Assembly (NCBI GenBank): GCA_958295815.1
Contig: OY282374.1
Span: 247,416-311,415, forward strand
From: Candidatus Poribacteria bacterium
GTDB lineage: Bacteria > Poribacteria > WGA-4E > WGA-3G
Reading direction: 5' to 3'
Length of the DNA: 64,000 nucleotides
The position numbers and the translations under genes are program-made. Shown one piece after another: positions 52,045 to 63,193 of the stretch; the first letter of the stretch is position 1, and every line of letters starts with the position of its first letter. Under the pieces are notes generated by a model. The model made no database searches and was not told the origin of the DNA. It was given only the letters and a program-made list of their open reading frames with translations.

Positions 52045-52446
52045 TTAAAAAAAGGACATAAGAGTTCCCTTGAGCCACCTTATAGCCCGTTTAAGAATAG
52101 AAATGCTATCCCTGAAATTACCAAGCCCAGTGTTGCATCTGTTACAAATATACCCTCTTATCTTTCCTGTTTCATGATTGTGATCCAAATTTATATCCCT
52201 AGATGTTTGAACAGTTATAGTCCTTTCACAAACCCTGCAATAAAATTCTTCGCCTATTTCGGGTCTTGGGTTGTTAGATTCATATTCCGTTTTTGCTTTA
52301 TTAGGTATATTGGGAAAGGGCTTGGCATTCTTACGACATTCTTTGCATTCGCTACGCCAAACACTTGGACGGTTTTGTTCAAATGCTGTTATTGGCAAAA
52401 GCCTTCTGCATTCCTTGCAAATACGAGGTTTCGCTTCTTGAGCCAC
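52045..52446 (-). CDS. Recombination endonuclease VII-like HNH nuclease
   Basis: The 133-residue protein (GTG start) has an N-terminal zinc ribbon CKEC...CKEC and a second pair CRVC...CNRC. The nuclease core is LDHNHETGKIRGYICNRCNTGLGNFRDS, the signature of phage T4 endonuclease VII-like His-Me finger enzymes; metal-binding Asp/His and the late Asn are present. It follows the methylase stop by one base, so the two are cotranscribed. With a partner methylase this is likely the cutting enzyme of a restriction-modification pair, but a phage-type resolvase function cannot be excluded. Confidence 0.85.
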   Translation of the reverse strand: MAQEAKPRICKECRRLLPITAFEQNRPSVWRSECKECRKNAKPFPNIPNKAKTEYESNNPRPEIGEEFYCRVCERTITVQTSRDINLDHNHETGKIRGYICNRCNTGLGNFRDSISILKRAIRWLKGTLMSFF

Positions 52447-52447
52447 A

Positions 52448-53314
52448 TTAAGTCTCCAGTAATCTCAGTTGTTCATGTGTCTGAGTTTCTTTTGATACAC
52501 ATGTCTGTGATTCCTTTGTCCGCGATTCCGTCGATGGACGACTTCTTCGTAGTCTTTCTTTGGCAATTTCACAGTAATTTGCATTTATCTCACTGCCAAG
52601 ATAATTTCTTCCATTTAACATAGCCATTAGGACTACAGTTCCACTACCTAAAAATGGATCATACACTAAATCTCCTTCATTGCTCCAAGAAAGTATATGG
52701 TCGTGTGCCAATTTTTCGGGAAATATAGCAGGATGTTGGTGTGCTATTTTATCACTTGACGAATGTCCGTTGCCAATCATATATTCCCAAACATTTGTTC
52801 TTCTTCCATATTCCTCATAACCACCACGATTGTGTTGATACAAAGACCCATCTGGTAGACGTTTCGTGCCGCTATCACCTTTACGAGATTCCTTGTTTTT
52901 TCGGTCTTTAATGAGATTGATTGTTTTTGGCTGTCCCTTGCTGAACACGAACATATATTCAAAGGACTGCCAATAGGTTCGATTGTCGCCAACGGCACCT
53001 CTGGGCGGTTTCAAGTAGATCATTGTGTCAAATAAGTTGAAGCCGATCTCTTTGAAATAAAGTGCTTGACGGAATGAAGTGCCTGATTCATTTCCTTTTA
53101 CTGTTTGGTCTCCAGTAACCCAGACAACCACACCACCATCCTTAACAACTCGATATAAATCAGAAGCAATTTTTTCAAAATCTTCTAACTTATATCCTTC
53201 ATACTCGCGCATTTCATCATACGGAGGTGAAGTCACAACAAGATCGACAAACGCATCGTCCATCATTTTCATTGTGTCAAGGCAGTTTTCGGGTTTTATC
53301 TCATTCAATCTCAT
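52448..53314 (-). CDS. Site-specific DNA methyltransferase (N4/N6 amino type)
   Basis: The start at ATG 53314 is preferred because GGAG lies 9 bp upstream; the ATG at 53323 touches the ribosome site. The protein has about 288 residues. Motif IV is TSPPYDEM near residue 30, and motif I follows later as DPFLGSGTVVLMAMLNGRNYLGSEIN, giving the beta-class order. TSPPY favours N4-cytosine, though N6-adenine is possible. It methylates DNA in the cytoplasm and would protect sites from the adjacent EndoVII-like nuclease. The lower GC content and isolated placement suggest horizontal transfer. Confidence 0.9.
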   Translation of the reverse strand: MRLNEIKPENCLDTMKMMDDAFVDLVVTSPPYDEMREYEGYKLEDFEKIASDLYRVVKDGGVVVWVTGDQTVKGNESGTSFRQALYFKEIGFNLFDTMIYLKPPRGAVGDNRTYWQSFEYMFVFSKGQPKTINLIKDRKNKESRKGDSGTKRLPDGSLYQHNRGGYEEYGRRTNVWEYMIGNGHSSSDKIAHQHPAIFPEKLAHDHILSWSNEGDLVYDPFLGSGTVVLMAMLNGRNYLGSEINANYCEIAKERLRRSRPSTESRTKESQTCVSKETQTHEQLRLLET

Positions 53315-53378
53315 AACGCTCATCTCCTATAGTGTTATTATGGTAAGTAAATTACCATGATACCTACAAATAAGTCAA

Positions 53379-54258
53379 TTAAAACCTGATAGTTTCGTTG
53401 AGAAACTTCCAATATATGTCTGTTTCTCGGTAGTTATACTTGTAGCATGCATCAGTTAAGTAGAGAGGTGTATACCCCGTCTGATAGTGGTGATGCTGTC
53501 CATACTATGCCCATTTCAAGAGAGACCAGAATCCCTATGTGGTATTGGTGTGGGTTTTACCATCAACATACTGCTCAGAATAGTTGATAACCGAATGCTT
53601 GAGTTCCATTCCTATGAGATTGTGTGCCTGATATTCATCGGTTATCAACTCGGAATCTTTTAGGTTAGTAACGATGCGAATGAACTCCAAGATACGTCTT
53701 CCTGTCACTCTCGGTGCAAGTTGTGCCACAACTTTCCACCGCACTGGACTGCTCCGATAATAGCGTCTTTCTTCATTCCACGACCTTGCTTGGCAGGTTC
53801 ATTATCAGAAGGTTTATTCGGCTTGCGAGGTTTACCACCGATATAGGTTTCATCAGCCTCTATGATACCCTGTAGCAATGCACCGCCTTTCTTTGCCATT
53901 TCTGCTCTGATATGTGTCATCATATACCAGGTAGTCTTCTTGTTCGGGTCTAAGTTCCATGCCAATTGATGAGTTGATAGGCTTTCTTGGCGTTCCCAAT
54001 AAGCGGGATAGCGAGAAACCATTTCTGAAGTAGAATTTTTGTACCGTGAAACACTGTTCCGCAGGTTACTTTGAACGAAGCATGATAATCATGGCAATGC
54101 TAGCGTCCTATACGCTCTGTTCCGTCCTCATTCTTTCGGATAACGCAATAACTACCACAGTGCGGACAATATGCCTTACTTCACCATCTGAAGTTCTCAA
54201 GATAGACAATACAACTCTCTTGATCGCGGAGCGTCTCCATAAACTTAATCAAATTCAT
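53379..54258 (-). pseudogene. IS1595/ISXO2-type transposase remnant
   Basis: Read on the minus strand from ATG 54258, the protein has the N-terminal zinc ribbon (YCPHCGSY...HCHDYHASFKVTCGTVFHGTKILLQKWFLAI), then GIIEADETYIGGKPRKPNK with catalytic D/E residues, and the late HTNT-GFWSLLK segment. It is interrupted by several in-frame stops (TGA and TAG) and a frameshift near 53740 (CGGKLWHNL versus RWKVVAQLAPRV). The final frame ends at 53379. Clear terminal inverted repeats were not found. The element is inactive. Confidence 0.85.
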
Positions 54259-54629
54259 CAGAAATACTCTTTGTTTTTGGAAAGGAGTTGTTTTTTGACA
54301 AATTCTGTATAATACAGATAAGCCGAGCCAGAAAAAGCAATTCCGCTTTTTCCAGCTCACAATAGGGAGTTTGCAGCCTCACTATTTTCTTTTTATATTT
54401 AGCATTTTTTGAACAACAAAATCAAAGAAAAAGTCAATAAATACAAGGATTTATAACACTTTATTACAACATTTTTTCAAATCCAAAACTACTCATTGCG
54501 TAAAATTCTTATGGTAAATTATAAAAATAAATAGGCTGTTGGGTGGGAAAATTCGAAGATACTTCCTCCGTCGGTAGACGAGGTTTCTAACCTCGCCGGT
54601 TAACGGTACATCAGTAATCCTAGAATCTA
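54259..54629. other. Gene-free AT-rich gap with hairpins
   Basis: This stretch has no supported gene. It holds a stem AGCCAGAAAAAGC / GCTTTTTCCAGCT near 54327-54358, probably a terminator or IS end. It also has a GGTAGACGAGGTTTCTAACCTCGCC-type palindrome at 54575-54597, related to 17088 and 20835 but with one stem mismatch. Confidence 0.5.
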
Positions 54630-55586
54630 CTACGGTTTTCCGCGTTCCAGCCCTTTGAGCACTCCCCATTGCAACAGTCGCATATTTGATCCAGGCGCGA
54701 CGGAAAACGCCGTCGGTGCCCATTCAGGCGAGAAATCCGCGCCTAAATGATCCGTCAATTGACGAGGTTCACCGCCTGCTACTTTAATAACGTAAAGGGT
54801 TTGGCTTCCATCTACCACGGATACATAGACAATTGATTGTCCATCAGGTGCCCAAGACGGTTCTTCACTCGCGAGCGTACCGTCCGTCAATTTTTGAATA
54901 TTCTTCCCGTCGGTATCGATCGTGAACAACGTCGGTGTCGCTACACCCACAAGTTTCTCGCTTGAAAAGCAGATCTGTTTGCCGTTAGGCGACCATGTCG
55001 GGGATGTAGCGGATACCTGCGTCAATGCGCGCTGTTTCTCGCCATCAGCGGTCATCACATGTATACCACCAATACCGTCCAGTGTCGATTGGAACGCAAT
55101 CCACTCCCCATCTGGGGACCATGCTGGTGTTGAGTTGTGGCCGCCTTTATTTGTGAGTCTTTGGACCTTTTTTCCATTCACATCCATTGTGTAGATGTCT
55201 GTATCTGCAGCATGATCGCGTGCTTGGTTAGATGCAAACGCAATTGTGCGGCCATCTGGTGACCAAGCTGGATCGAGATCCGTCGCCTTATGGTCTGTCA
55301 GCCGTCGTTGTTCTTTTGTATTGAGTTCCATTACATAGATTTCTGGATTCCCATCCCGTTCTGAGACATACGCGACAAAACGTCCGTCTGGTGACCAAGT
55401 CGGTGAATAGTCATCAGCTGCATGGTTCGTTAGGTTGATGAGATTTTCACCGTTTGTATCTACAGTATAAATGTCAAGGTTTCCCGCTCGATCGGAGGTA
55501 AAGGTAATAGTCCCAACGCTCCATGCATTCATAGTGAGAAGGCTTGATACCAGCAGTGCCAGATAAGAAAATTTTCGTTTTACCAA
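54630..55586 (-). CDS. TolB-like WD40/PD40 beta-propeller protein
   Basis: The 318-residue exported protein (TTG start 9 bp after GGAGAAA) has a signal peptide and about six PD40 blades: ITFTSDRAGNLDIYTVDTNGENL, YSPTWSPDGRFVAYVSERDGNPEIYVM, LDPAWSPDGRTIAFASNQ and similar. It resembles the C-terminal propeller of TolB or DPP6-like proteins, but no N-terminal TolB domain, peptidoglycan-binding protein or tol-pal gene is adjacent. It probably binds other envelope proteins. It is transcribed away from the sigma-M16 gene. Confidence 0.87.
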   Translation of the reverse strand: MVKRKFSYLALLVSSLLTMNAWSVGTITFTSDRAGNLDIYTVDTNGENLINLTNHAADDYSPTWSPDGRFVAYVSERDGNPEIYVMELNTKEQRRLTDHKATDLDPAWSPDGRTIAFASNQARDHAADTDIYTMDVNGKKVQRLTNKGGHNSTPAWSPDGEWIAFQSTLDGIGGIHVMTADGEKQRALTQVSATSPTWSPNGKQICFSSEKLVGVATPTLFTIDTDGKNIQKLTDGTLASEEPSWAPDGQSIVYVSVVDGSQTLYVIKVAGGEPRQLTDHLGADFSPEWAPTAFSVAPGSNMRLLQWGVLKGLERGKP

Positions 55587-55686
55587 CAGAGTTTCTCCAA
55601 AAAAAATAAGTTCAGCATCTCTCTTTTTTATACTACCCTATTTAGCACCGAAAAATCAACCTATTCGGTAGCCATTCAATTCTTCT

Positions 55687-55710
55687 GTAGGAGGGATCTC
55701 CGAATCCCGA
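55687..55710 (+). repeat. REP-like GTAGGAGGGATCTCC copy
   Basis: A full consensus copy in the divergent gap between the TolB-like and sigma-M16 genes. Confidence 0.75.
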
Positions 55711-55857
55711 CGAAAACCTGTTTCTCTTCCCGGTCAGACAATCTTTAGACGAACACGCCAATTTTTTTTTCATGGTTATGCACCAGTTTAACCCATACCT
55801 CGCGTCACTACCTGTTAATCTGAAATAGTGAAACTCTCCTTTTCCACGGAGTAATCC

Positions 55858-58029
55858 ATGAAAAACAACGATGCTATACTCGTCCAACGTGTCCTCGCAG
55901 GTGATGATACTGCATTCTCCATACTCGTGAGACGATACCAAAAACCTGTTCACGCCCTTGCGTGGCGTAAAATCGGCGATTTCCACGTTGCCGAGGAGAT
56001 TACACAGGACACTTTCTTAAAAGCGTACCAAAGATTGACAACGCTAAAAGAACCACAACGTTTTGCGAGTTGGCTTTATGTGATTGCTGCACGATGCTGC
56101 ATTGCGTGGTTGCGTAAAAAGCGTTTGAGAACGCAGTCGCTGGAGAAAACGAACAGTGCGCTGCTCGAGAAAGCAACCTATTCTGGGTATATCATCGAAG
56201 AAAATGAGCGAGTGGCAGTAGAAGCACGACGCCAGGTTGTCAAAAACTTGCTTGCGGAGCTTCAGGAGAGTGAACGCACGGTCATCACACTTCATTACTT
56301 CGGTGAGATGTCCAGTGTAGAGATTGGCGAGTTTTTAGGTGTATCGGCAAATACAGTTCGGAGTCGTCTCCGCCGTGCACAGCAACGTTTAAAGAAGGAG
56401 GAACCCATGATTCGTGAAGCTTTACTGAATTTCCAACTCACGCCAAATCTCACGGAAAATATCATGCGTGAGATCTCGCGGATGAACCCCACTGTTTCCT
56501 CTAGCACTAAACCGCTTGTCCCGTGGGTGATCGCTGTCTCAACGATAGCAGTAGTATTTTTGATGCTCGGTGTCGGTAATCAATATTTTACCCGTTTCCA
56601 ACGTCCATATAGTTTAGATGCAACTTCAGAGATGACAGTTGAACTCATCGAAGCCCCGGTTGTATTAGATCTTAAATCCAAGCCGGATATCCGGACGCAG
56701 CTCGGAAAATCTACTGCGCTAAATAAAAGTAATACTTCTGGACAACAACCCAATGATGCACCAGTATCTCAAAATAGTCAGGCGTGGAATTTCTCCGAAA
56801 ATGCTGTCGCTCACTTTACCTTAAGCAACGGTATCCGGGTCGTTAATCTCCATGTTGAGAATTGCGAAGAGGTCGGTATTTTCACTTACCTGCCACTTGG
56901 ACTGGTCGATGATGGAAAAGCGAAGGCATTGTGGAGTCAACTTATTACACACCTGACAGTCCGAACCACAGGTCCTATCGATTACAAAACGAGTAACGGA
57001 GAGGTGATCGCTGACAGTATCCGCTTGGACTTCCAAGGGAACACCGATACATGGACACAGGGACTCGACCGCCATGCTAAATGGCTTTCTGGATTACCCT
57101 TTTCAGCTGAAAGTCTAACTGAAGAAATACCGAGAGTCTTATCCCAGATTAACTATATTGAAGCGAATTTGACAACGCATAAGTTGGCGTTCGCTGCATG
57201 GAATCAGGTCTTTCGGCATGGTGAGACTGACATATCAATACACAGGGACGTTCAATCGGCGCAGCTGCATGAATTACAGGCATATCGCGATCTACATTTG
57301 ACCTCTGCAGATAGCGTCTTGATGTGTGTCATTGGAGGGGTCGATTCCGAAACGCTCAAACGTACAATGGAAGAACGACTCGGATCTATCAACTTAACCA
57401 CAAAGATACTGCCCCGCGCAATGGCATCTTCAGCGGCGGTAAAAGACCAAAACGCCACTTGGGATGTTGGTGTAACGCATTACATGGAAACCTACGCGAT
57501 TCCCCACACAGGAAACGAAGACTACTCGGCACTTTATGTAGCGAGTGTGCTTTTGCGATTAGCCTGCCTGCAAGATGCCGAATTGAAAGAATTGACGGGA
57601 CACATTTTTTCTGGGGTTGACCTCGTTACACCTGAGCAGACCTATTTATACGTCAGTGCCTCACTCAAGCAGGATGTGGATATAGGAAGGGTTAAACAGC
57701 GGATTCGAGAGTTGATAAACCCGCTAGGGCAACCAGAGAACAACATGCAGGTTCCTATGCTTGCCCAATCTCTTTCCATGGAACTCAGCACACCACCCGA
57801 TATAGCAACGGTTATGCAATATAAACCCGCGAATATCACAGAGACCCTAATGCTCCTCCAGATCGGTGTAACATGGGGGACATTGGAATACCAATATGGC
57901 AATACCTTATCCCAGTTTGCATCTGCGTTTGCTAAGGTCTCTGCAGCTGATGTTGCCAAAGTCGTCAACCAATACCTAACTGAAGATCGTCAAATGACGT
58001 TACGACTCACGCCACGTAAATCGGAGTGA
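55858..58029 (+). CDS. ECF sigma factor fused to membrane helix and M16 peptidase-like domain
   Basis: The 723-residue protein has an intact ECF core: sigma-2 (DDTAFSILVRRYQKPVHALAW, ITQDTFLKAYQRL...RFASWLYVIAARCCIAWLRKKR) and sigma-4 (ESERTVITLHYFGEMSSVEIGEFLGVSANTVRSRLRRAQQRL) over about residues 1-190. A helix at about 219-243 (VPWVIAVSTIAVVFLMLGV) is followed by a polar linker and an M16 (insulinase/pitrilysin)-like half from about 315 to the end. The zinc motif HxxEH is missing (GIFTYLPLGLVDDGKAKALW), so it is probably a non-catalytic sensor. Location would be inner membrane with the sigma part inside. ATG 55858 has CGGAG 7 bp upstream. Confidence 0.88.
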   Translation: MKNNDAILVQRVLAGDDTAFSILVRRYQKPVHALAWRKIGDFHVAEEITQDTFLKAYQRLTTLKEPQRFASWLYVIAARCCIAWLRKKRLRTQSLEKTNSALLEKATYSGYIIEENERVAVEARRQVVKNLLAELQESERTVITLHYFGEMSSVEIGEFLGVSANTVRSRLRRAQQRLKKEEPMIREALLNFQLTPNLTENIMREISRMNPTVSSSTKPLVPWVIAVSTIAVVFLMLGVGNQYFTRFQRPYSLDATSEMTVELIEAPVVLDLKSKPDIRTQLGKSTALNKSNTSGQQPNDAPVSQNSQAWNFSENAVAHFTLSNGIRVVNLHVENCEEVGIFTYLPLGLVDDGKAKALWSQLITHLTVRTTGPIDYKTSNGEVIADSIRLDFQGNTDTWTQGLDRHAKWLSGLPFSAESLTEEIPRVLSQINYIEANLTTHKLAFAAWNQVFRHGETDISIHRDVQSAQLHELQAYRDLHLTSADSVLMCVIGGVDSETLKRTMEERLGSINLTTKILPRAMASSAAVKDQNATWDVGVTHYMETYAIPHTGNEDYSALYVASVLLRLACLQDAELKELTGHIFSGVDLVTPEQTYLYVSASLKQDVDIGRVKQRIRELINPLGQPENNMQVPMLAQSLSMELSTPPDIATVMQYKPANITETLMLLQIGVTWGTLEYQYGNTLSQFASAFAKVSAADVAKVVNQYLTEDRQMTLRLTPRKSE

Positions 58030-58097
58030 TATGAGGCGTTGGTGCTACCGCTTCACTTGATTTCATAGCAATTCTGGCATTCACAGGAGGAAAAAAG

Positions 58098-58805
58098 ATG
58101 GGAATCGTTCCAGAAAAGCAGACAAAAGACGAAGAACTCCACAACTATCCTTTTGATGCGGAAATCTTCCGAAAAACATTCAATGGATATGTTCGGAAAT
58201 TGAACATTATCTTCTCGACCTTAGTGCTTGTAATTTGCACCCCCATCGTGGCACGAGCGATCGCATCGTATTTAGGGATGACAGGGATTGACATCACAGG
58301 TTTTCTACGTGTGTGGCACGCTGGAGCATCTTTTCTGTCAGATTTGGGGTTCGGTTATATTAACGAATTGATTTCATCAGGATTTGTTTCATGTGGCGTT
58401 ATTTCAATGGGGGGCATTGCCTCATGTGGTGTTATCTCAATCGGCGGCGGTGTTTCATGTGGCGTTATTTCAATCGGTGGTGTCGGTTCTTGTGGTGTTA
58501 TCTCAATCGGTGGTCAGTTTGCTGTTGGTCTTATTCCCATTAGTTCTGCCAATGCCTATGGACTTATTGCTATTGCCACAGGCTACAAACAATTTATCGG
58601 AACAGATCAGTACGCCGGTGGAAAGGCTGTTGGGCTCATTGCAATCGGTAGACATGCACACGGGGGCTATGCCCTGTCTTATGACGACGAAGGTAAAGGC
58701 ATCTATTCGTTTTCTCCCGCACGTCAGGATCCAGAGGCTGTCACACTCTTTACCCGATTATTCCGAAAGTTCAAAAGTGCGTTTGTCTACAATCCACAAC
58801 CCTAA
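58098..58805 (+). CDS. Membrane protein with SCGVISIGG repeats
   Basis: The 235-residue protein has a strong CAGGAGG site. It has a membrane helix at about residues 35-60. A repeat block follows at about 93-145: SCGVISMGG, SCGVISIGG, SCGVISIGG and SCGVISIGG, then degenerate VGLIPISS, YGLIAIA and VGLIAIG units. The pattern of small residue, Gly, aliphatic and Gly-Gly looks like a beta-helix or solenoid. I do not know the family. It follows the sigma-M16 gene by 68 bp and may be its target or partner. Confidence 0.8.
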   Translation: MGIVPEKQTKDEELHNYPFDAEIFRKTFNGYVRKLNIIFSTLVLVICTPIVARAIASYLGMTGIDITGFLRVWHAGASFLSDLGFGYINELISSGFVSCGVISMGGIASCGVISIGGGVSCGVISIGGVGSCGVISIGGQFAVGLIPISSANAYGLIAIATGYKQFIGTDQYAGGKAVGLIAIGRHAHGGYALSYDDEGKGIYSFSPARQDPEAVTLFTRLFRKFKSAFVYNPQP

Positions 58806-58814
58806 AAAATAAAT

Positions 58815-58843
58815 TTGACATTTCCGAGATATTATGTTATCAT
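58815..58843 (+). promoter_or_regulatory. rrn-type promoter P1
   Basis: TTGACA (58815-58820), 17-bp spacer, TATCAT (58838-58843), preceded by the AAATAAAT sequence shared with P3-P5. Confidence 0.65.
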
Positions 58844-58878
58844 TAAACTCTGTGTCATAAAGTCAAGTCGGATTTAAT

Positions 58879-58907
58879 TTGACAAAAATTGTTTTTGATG
58901 GTAAATT
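58879..58907 (+). promoter_or_regulatory. rrn-type promoter P2
   Basis: TTGACA (58879-58884), 17-bp spacer, TAAATT (58902-58907). The -10 is weaker than in P3-P5. Confidence 0.55.
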
Positions 58908-58926
58908 GCATCTGTTGAAAATAAAT

Positions 58927-58955
58927 TTGACATTTCTGGCACTTTATGGTATACT
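58927..58955 (+). promoter_or_regulatory. rrn-type promoter P3
   Basis: ATAAAT, then TTGACA (58927-58932), 17-bp spacer and TATACT (58950-58955), followed by TAATA. Confidence 0.75.
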
Positions 58956-59022
58956 TAATATCTGTCAGTGAGTGGCAATTCAGCAAAATCTACCTTATTT
59001 GGAAAGTTTCTGAAAAATAAAT

Positions 59023-59051
59023 TTGACATTCACAGATTTTTGGAGTATACT
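59023..59051 (+). promoter_or_regulatory. rrn-type promoter P4, in front of a tRNA-like element
   Basis: TTGACA (59023-59028), 17-bp spacer, TATACT (59046-59051). Its expected start is about 7 bp before the tRNA-like sequence at 59065. Confidence 0.75.
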
Positions 59052-59064
59052 TAATACGCTATCG

Positions 59065-59134
59065 TGACCAATCGCTCAAAAGTAGGAGCGTCGGTTGAAA
59101 AACCGAAGGACAGGTGCAAATCCGTCTTGGTCGA
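59065..59134 (+). ncRNA. Degenerate tRNA-Phe-like element
   Basis: The ends TGACCAA and TTGGTCG pair as an acceptor stem with an A discriminator. GCTC/GAGC forms a D stem. TCGGT/ACCGA brackets a loop TGAAAA that would be TTGAAAA (anticodon GAA, Phe) with one more T. A TGCAAAT T-loop is present but its stem has an extra A. T6 follows. It is 70 nt instead of 73 and could be a decayed tRNA or a structured leader RNA. Confidence 0.4.
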
Positions 59135-59150
59135 TTTTTTGAAGATAAAT

Positions 59151-59179
59151 TTGACATGCGTATCGTGATGTGGTATACT
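59151..59179 (+). promoter_or_regulatory. rrn-type promoter P5, in front of tRNA-Ala
   Basis: ATAAAT, then TTGACA (59151-59156), 17-bp spacer and TATACT (59174-59179), followed by TAAAA. The tRNA begins 17 bp after the -10. Confidence 0.75.
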
Positions 59180-59195
59180 TAAAAGCGTGCCACGT

Positions 59196-59268
59196 GGGGG
59201 TGTAGCTCAGTTGGGAGAGCGACTGGTTTGCAACCAGTAGGTCAGCGGTTCAACTCCGCTCATCTCCA
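59196..59268 (+). tRNA. tRNA-Ala (anticodon TGC)
   Basis: A 73-nt cloverleaf with acceptor GGGGGTG/CATCTCC (two G-T pairs), D arm GCTC/GAGC, and anticodon arm ACTGG-TTTGCAA-CCAGT with TGC at 59229-59231. The T arm is GCGG-TTCAACT-CCGC. CCA is not encoded. It leads the 23S-5S unit. Confidence 0.95.
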
Positions 59269-59290
59269 TCGCCTATAATTAAGTAGGCGT

Positions 59291-59333
59291 TGTTCTTTGA
59301 CAATTGCATATAGAGGGTAAATCGGTAGAATAA
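59291..59333 (+). promoter_or_regulatory. boxA-like motif and 5' half of 23S processing stem
   Basis: TGTTCTTTGACAA resembles the rrn antitermination boxA. TTTGACAATTGCAT (59296-59309) and TCGGTAGAATAA (59322-59333) are exactly complementary to 62362-62375 and 62338-62349, so they would pair around the 23S rRNA as an RNase III-type processing stem. Confidence 0.75.
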
Positions 59334-59342
59334 TAATATCAC

Positions 59343-62333
<2,991 letters not shown>

Positions 62334-62337
62334 CTTC

Positions 62338-62375
62338 TTATTCTACCGACCCCTCAACATTATGCAATTGTCAAA
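62338..62375 (+). other. 3' half of 23S processing stem
   Basis: TTATTCTACCGA and ATGCAATTGTCAAA are complementary to the leader at 59296-59333. Confidence 0.75.
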
Positions 62376-62418
62376 TATTCTTGTATCGGCTCGACTATAC
62401 TGAGCCATGCGAAAAATT

Positions 62419-62537
62419 TTCCGGTGGCTATAGCGAAGGGGACCCACCCGTACCCATCCCGAACACGGTAGTTAAGCCCTTCAGCGCTGATGATACTTCG
62501 GGGGCGACCCCGTGGGAAAGTAGGTCGCCGCCGGGAA
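62419..62537 (+). rRNA. 5S ribosomal RNA
   Basis: About 119 nt. The terminal helix TTCCGGTGGC/GCCGCCGGGAA encloses CACCCGTACCCATCCCGAACACGG, TTAAGCCC and GATGATACT, the standard 5S core. It lies 85 bp after 23S. Confidence 0.93.
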
Positions 62538-62544
62538 TCCTCTC

Positions 62545-62577
62545 AAAGGGCAGGTGCCAAACCTGCCCTTTTCTTTT
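62545..62577 (+). terminator. Rho-independent terminator of the rRNA unit
   Basis: AAAGGGCAGGT / ACCTGCCCTTT is an 11-bp perfect stem with a 5-nt loop, followed by TCTTTT. It lies directly after 5S. Confidence 0.9.
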
Positions 62578-62710
62578 AAATACGTCTCAAAATTTTCTCT
62601 TGACGTTCTACCTCTTTTGATACTACAATTTCTCTGTTTTCAATATATCTGTTCTTATTCAGGAAAGCAACCTTGGCAACATGGAAATTGATTTAATAAA
62701 GGAAACATCC

Positions 62711-63193
62711 ATGAATCAAATACATGGCATTCTTGCCGCGATTGTTATCGTATTGACGGTCTCTGTTGTTATCGGTTGTTCAAGGCGAGGCGAACATCCG
62801 ACTGCTGAAAAAGGTGAAGAATCAGGGTCTGAACTTGCCCTGAGTGATACTTATGATCACACCCGAAACGGAGCGCGACTGATTTTAGATTATGATCCTC
62901 AAAGCAATTCCTTCAACGGAACCGTAGAGAACACCACAAATGAAACTTTGAAGCAGGTCCGAGTTGAAGTCCATCTATCGAACGGTAAGGAACTCGGTCC
63001 GACACCTCCGGTTGACCTTGCTTCAGGAGAAAAAACAGAGGTCCAACTCATCGCATCACGTACAGACTTTGATGGATGGACGGCGCATCCTGAGGTGGGA
63101 GAGGGTGAACATGGGCACGGTAAAGAGCGTGGGGAGCATGACTCAGAACATAGAGGCGAACATGACCGGGAGGGCAAAAGTGAACACAACTAA
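62711..63193 (+). CDS. Lipoprotein with FxLYD-like domain and His/Glu-rich tail
   Basis: ATG 62711 after AAAGGAAAC gives 160 residues with lipobox VVIGC; the upstream ATG at 62681 lacks a ribosome site. The central block FNGTVENTTNETLKQVRVEVHLSNG with a later Gly-rich turn resembles an FxLYD beta-sandwich. The last about 35 residues repeat HG/EH/HD units (GEHGHGKERGEHDSEHRGEH), a likely metal-binding tail for nickel, zinc or copper. The stop overlaps the next gene by 14 bp. Envelope metal storage or sensing is inference. Confidence 0.83.
   Translation: MNQIHGILAAIVIVLTVSVVIGCSRRGEHPTAEKGEESGSELALSDTYDHTRNGARLILDYDPQSNSFNGTVENTTNETLKQVRVEVHLSNGKELGPTPPVDLASGEKTEVQLIASRTDFDGWTAHPEVGEGEHGHGKERGEHDSEHRGEHDREGKSEHN

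Noticed and set aside
54630..55586. TolB of the Tol-Pal system
   Set aside because: No N-terminal TolB domain and no tolQRA or pal gene nearby; kept as a generic PD40 propeller.
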